This document shows positions 59,328 through 64,000 of a stretch of DNA of 64,000 nucleotides, in pieces (positions within the stretch are counted from its first letter, which is position 1; every line of letters starts with the position of its first letter). A program made the translations under genes and the position numbers. The notes under the pieces were generated by a model. It was not told where the DNA came from. It saw only the letters and a program-made list of their open reading frames with translations, and made no database searches. Source of the stretch: Myotis daubentonii. Lineage: Eukaryota > Chordata > Mammalia > Chiroptera > Vespertilionidae. The stretch covers positions 90,595,063-90,659,062 of the forward strand of contig NC_081841.1 in the NCBI RefSeq assembly GCF_963259705.1. The letters are read 5' to 3'.

Positions 59328-61279
59328 AGTAACTCCATCTCTATGGTTCAACACCTTTCCTGGATGGTTCCTGGGCAAACATCTCTGTTCAGGTGCTGAT
59401 GACAGTAAACACCTTACACACATTTGGCCTGGGGCTAGCCACATTCAATTCTGGGTTAGTCATATGCTCCCTCGCTATTTATACTGCTTTGGATCAGCTA
59501 CTTGATACTTAATAAAATTTGCCTCCAAGCTGTCCTGCAGGGAAAATGACCTGTCGGGAGAGAATGCTGTTCCAACTTTATAACCTCTGACGATTGCCTA
59601 ACAGTCCTCTGAAAAGGTTGCGGGCCGCAGTGTGTGAACATCCTGCCACCTCCTGGCACCCCCTCACCCCCTACCCCACCTCTCTTTCGGGGGGCCTTTC
59701 CAGCCAGCACCTCCCACGTGTCAGCAAGTGCAGACGGCAAGAGCTATGTGGCAACTCGGCCTCTGCTCAAGGTCAGAGCACACAGGCTTCGTCAGTGATG
59801 ATTTTACCAACCTTTGGTTATTTCAGAAAGCAAGGAGAGAACATAATAGCGGCAAGAAAGGGTCTATGGGATGGAAATAATGAGCCATTTATGACCCAAA
59901 ATGAGATTGCCAGGAAAAACAAACACCCCAAAAAAGTACATTTTATCAGAGTCCCGCGCTGCCCAAGGCTAGCGGGGTACAAGGTACTGAGTGTTCAGCT
60001 TCCTGGGCCAAGAGCTACAGTAAGTCATGCCCCTGTGCCGGCGCTTCTCCCCTGTCAGCCGGATCAGCAGCCTCCACCACCTGGCGGGGGAGCTTTAGCG
60101 TTTCTAAGTGTGTGCTGGTGGCTGTTTCACATTTTGATAAGGATGTGGAGTCATGTTGCAACACTTAGCGAGTGCTTCTGCGTAAGCGTTGCGCAATTCG
60201 GGGCTCTGTGCATCAGCGGGGCGCTGCTAACACCCAGCTTATGTCATGCCTGCGCAGCCCCTCCAGGTCTCTCCGCACAGCTTTTGGAAGTATTTTCTGG
60301 CTCCGAACTCGAACTCTGGCCCTGGCTTCCGGCAGTTGTTTGCCCCAAAGCTGCGTGGAATGGCTTAGCTGTCAGCACCTGCCACCTCCCCTCCGAGGTG
60401 GAGAAAATCGCGTGGGCTGGTCCTCATCGAGCACCAGCACAAAGGGGCCTGGCTGTGGTGCCCGGAATGCCTGGGCCATGCTGAGGCACCCTGGAGGGAG
60501 GGAGAGAGAATGAGGACTTGTAATCCAAGGAAGACTGGACCTGAAGATTGAAGTGAGGCTGCTACAAGAGGTGACAGAAGCGAAATGGATTTCCCCAAAG
60601 CAAGGCGCCCTAGTTTGGTCAGGAGCGCTGTGACATGGCTCGCTCACAGCTCTTTGTTGATTGGAAACGGGGCGCAGTGCTCTCTCCTCCGGCTTACCTG
60701 GAGTGCACTTGCAAAGTAGGTCGAGTGTTTGCTGGGTGCCCTCTCACCTCCAATCACTGTACGCAGGCTGCTTGGCTTCTGTTCCCGCCCAGGCTGCCAT
60801 TCACTCAACAAAGCTTGTGAGCACCTGCTCTGTGCCCCGTGCTGTGCCAAGCGCCGGACACAAACAGGGCTTTCACAACACCTTGTGCCCCCGCAGCTCG
60901 CTGGGCCAGCCCTACCTGGGCCTTCTCCCAGGTCACTCTTGGCCCCACCATGTCCAGAAATTAGGCCTCCCTTCATCCACCTCCCATGACTCTCTCTCTC
61001 TCTCCTCCCTTTAGGGCTGGGACTGTTCTTGATAGTTCTTATTGTAATCTATCAAGTTTTTCTCTTGAAAGTGTTGTTTTTGATAATCACTAATTTCTCT
61101 CAGGAGTTTCCGCACATTACAAAGTGATGGTTTAAAGAAACCATGTCTTCCACGAAATAAACAAAGGACTAACTGGAGAATTGGAAACAGGAGGGCACAG
61201 GGTAATACACAGGTTGTCTGAGCAGACTGTTTCCAGTTTCACCAGGGAGACAGGTTGCCTCTTTCACCTCTTCACTTAT
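59328..61279. other. GC- and CpG-richer single-copy block
   Basis: It is repeat-poor, with a CpG cluster at 59950-60450 ('cccgcgctgcc', 'tgccggcgcttc', 'gcgtaagcgttgcgcaattcgg'). A 296-codon plus frame (59594-60484) crosses it. I recognise no domain, signal peptide or splice-site pattern. Several other frames are open too, as expected in stop-poor DNA. It could be an exon, a promoter or neither. Confidence 0.4.
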
Positions 61280-61284
61280 GAGCT

Positions 61285-61525
61285 GTGCACATAGCGGTTA
61301 AGGGAACAAATTCTGGAACTGAACTACCTGGGTTCAAATCCCAGCTCTGCAAGTTAAAATCTTAGGAAAGTTATTTGATCTTTGTTAATTTCCTCATGAA
61401 GAGAGGAATGCTAGAAATAGCTAAGTACATCTCACAGAGTGGCTTGGGGATTAACATAAGTTAGTATGTATGAAATTTTTACAATACTGGCGTGCATAGT
61501 AAGTACTCTATAAATATTAACTTTG
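61285..61525 (+). mobile_element. MIR SINE, nearly full length
   Basis: Sense MIR: 'catagcggttaagggaac', 'cctgggttcaaatcccagctctgc', 'aatttcctcatgaagag', ending 'gcatagtaagtactctataaat'. Its tRNA-like B box is still visible, but this is an ancient, dead element. Confidence 0.88.
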
Positions 61526-64000
61526 AGTTTTCATGAGGCCCAGTTTATCCTTCCTACTTTGCTTTCAGATTCTTGCGTGAGTTGTTGCACTCAAATAGAG
61601 GACTTTTTATTCAGGGCTGCAGTTTCCTCATCAGCTTAATAGGAAGTGGTTACTGAGGATATGGGCCAGAGTGCCAGTCAGGTGACTAAGTTCTTGTCTA
61701 TGTTCTCTACTGGCTTCTGGAGCATGGACAACTCATGTAAGCTCTCTGCATGCCAGAGACTGGACTTGAGCTGCAGTTTCCAAACTCAGATCATTCAAAT
61801 AACACTTGCAGAATCATCACCACATGCCTGACCACATCTCTGTACCTGGCAACTTACTTGATATATTTCATTAGGTAATCTTTACATCAGCCTCACTTGC
61901 CTATGTAACTTTGCAGTAAGATGAAACAGCCACATAGTCAAGGATTTGATCCAATAGTTATAAATTTTTTCTAACATATATTAAAATAAATGCCTAATAA
62001 AATTTTAAAATATTTGTGTAACACCCAAATATAACATCTTGTATGCCACCAATGATGCATACACACCATTTTAGGAAACTCTAAATTAAATGTTCACTAT
62101 GGATCCAGCCAGCTCTAAACTCCTCTTGGCTACTGTTATGTTACTTTCATGTGGTTATTTCACTTTGGATGTGTTTCTTTGCCTCCTTGGGGCATAGACT
62201 ATGGCTTATAGCTCTTTAAGCACCTGGCCCCTACAAGAGTGCTTTTTAAATATTTAATTTTAAATTATAAACACATGCATACATACAAACAAATGTATCT
62301 GTCACCTACTAACCAGAAGGCTAACAAAAATGTTCATTTCTTTTTCTCCACATCAGATCACTGTGTTCTCTGGGTGGTTGCTCACTACATGAAGTGAAGT
62401 GTGTGGAGTCCAGGCTCTGAGAGGAAATGTTAGCTTCCTGGACTGTCTTCCCTCTTCTTGTGCTCTTTGTTAGTGTGGCTGTTTGTCCATGTGAAAAGTG
62501 AGCCTACTTCCTGAGATCTCGAGAAATTATCTGGTGATTTGCTGAAAGTTCATTAGCAAGAATTGAATGCACATCCACAGTATCATGGGTTCAGAGCTTG
62601 AGCAATTCGTCAATCAAACAACGTTTATTAAGCACTTTCTTGAGCCCCTTCTGTGTCAGTAACCTTGGGCGATGCAACCTCTGAATAAGACTGTCAGGCT
62701 GTGAAGCGACTGTGCATGCCTTGAAAGTAAGGAATACGTCTTGCTCATCTTTGCACCCCCTATGGCTTAGCAAAGCATACACACGTGGTAGTCATACAGT
62801 ACCTATTCGTTCCATAACTGAGCAAACAAATGAATGAAGACAGGAGTCTAGCATGTAAAGAGCTTACAGTCAGTTTGAGAAGGGAGAAGACTTAGACAAA
62901 TGAAGCTTTAACGAACAATAAAGCTAACATTATAAGAGATAACACAGGCTATTAAAGGTTAAATGAAGGGTGTGTTGTCATGTACTTTCTCTCTCAAAAC
63001 CCGAAAGCTGATTCAGGGGCAGGTCTCACGAAAGGATGTGTGTTGGCCCCTCTCCTATTCATTTTCCACCCAAGAGCCTGCCAAGCTGTCATGTGACTGA
63101 TTTCTAAGGCCACTGAGTTTGTCAGCCCCTGGGAATGAGCAGGGTATTATTTAATGTAAATAAGTCACTTGGTGGTTATGCTCCCATTCTTCAGTCATCC
63201 ATCCGCAGGTAAAGAGAGAAATGGCAGTGATGACTCTTTAAGAGCGATGAAATTAGAATATGCGAGGAGGTGGAAAGCTCTCATTAAGGGTTTTGCAGGC
63301 TGTCAGTCAGGGTGACCCCTCATGAAAGGCCATGACATCCTGGGGGAGACGCTGGGCTTTCTCGGGAGCTCTCTAGGAGTCCAAACTGTCAGCATAAAAA
63401 TAGCAGCCCAAGTCAATGTCCTCTATTATTCATTAGTTACTGAAATGCTCTTCCCAAATATACACTTAACTGAAAGATTTCTCCTTCTGTATGGTTTTAA
63501 ACCATTTTTAGGGCATGAATCAGGCCATATATTTCTGTCTATTTCACTGGCACCGCTACCACCAGTAGCAAAACCCTAATTAAGTGGGAAGAGTGACATT
63601 TCCATTAAAATTCTTCTTGAAAAAAATGATTTATGGCCAATAAATATTTCAAGCAGTGCAAAACAGTATGGAGTGGAAAGTAGACTGCTGTCGACCTCTG
63701 GAACCCAGTCTCCCAGGCTGCTCCACAGAGGCAGCCAGCATTGTATTCTTAGGTATCCTTCTAGAAATATTCTGCATATCTACAAGCATGTATGCATATG
63801 TGCACCTCCTTTCCTATGCATAGCTTCTGTTTCTTAGTAAAACTTAACTAGATATTGTGGGGTTTATCATAAATCCGTACAGTTAGACTTACCTCTTTCA
63901 TTTCATTTCAATGCATTTCATTGTACGGATGCCCCAAAATTTGCGCATCCCTCTCCTCACAGACATACAGTAGTTTCTAACCTTTGGTTCCCATAAACAT
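61526..64000. other. Mostly single-copy stretch
   Basis: Possible L2 pieces lie at 62605-62900. The segment 63130-63660 is free of recognisable repeats and has a balanced, enhancer-like composition (a candidate conserved element). No gene is supported up to the window end. Confidence 0.4.

Noticed and set aside
1..64000. A new multi-gene biological system
   Set aside because: Nothing in the window behaves like a gene cluster. The structure is accounted for by transposon layers and single-copy non-coding DNA.

Overview
This window is nuclear DNA from a mammal, almost certainly a vespertilionid (vesper) bat. The diagnostic signal is the repeat mix. It holds many tRNA-derived Ves SINEs, HeliBat-type non-autonomous Helitrons with exact termini, and at least ten hAT MITEs (including two SPIN copies) with readable 8-bp target-site duplications (TSDs). 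Young LINE-1 3' ends also occur. All of this lies over an older mammalian layer of MIR, L2, L1M, MaLR LTR, Tigger and MER53 relics.

I find no protein-coding gene, exon, rRNA, tRNA, snRNA or other functional RNA gene that I can support. The open reading frames are short, overlap antisense, cross transposon borders, or match nothing I recognise. The longest (296 codons, 59594-60484) lies in a GC- and CpG-richer single-copy block and is the only one worth testing. The window reads as intergenic or intronic.

Layout. 1-5 kb: a LINE-1 3' end split by a hAT, Ves SINEs and AT-rich single-copy DNA. 5.4-10.5 kb: three hATs, a short Helitron and a young Ves SINE. 10.5-16.5 kb: MIR, L1M, L2 and two Ves SINEs. 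18-24 kb: antisense L1M, a Ves SINE with a non-SINE tail, antisense L2 and MIR, and a MIR split by old L1. 25.9-31 kb: a MaLR LTR split by a SINE, a hAT, two tail-to-tail Helitrons, a SPIN and a Helitron inside a MIR. 31.9-36 kb: probable solo LTRs and two copies of one palindromic hAT MITE in opposite orientation. 37-39 kb: a Ves SINE, a hAT and two abutting Helitrons, the second with an internal minisatellite. 40.6-46.8 kb: Ves SINEs, MIRs and a Tigger-like element split by a young L1. 48-56 kb: scattered SINE, MIR, L1 and L2. 57.6-58.1 kb: MER53 and the second SPIN. 59-64 kb: a Ves SINE with a GA tract, the CpG-richer block, a MIR, and single-copy DNA that may include conserved non-coding sequence.

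The elements do not form a pathway. What the window records is successive waves of transposition, with nesting that gives relative ages (MIR/L2/MaLR/Tigger, then L1, then hAT/Helitron/Ves). Family names come from remembered consensus features, not from a database search.
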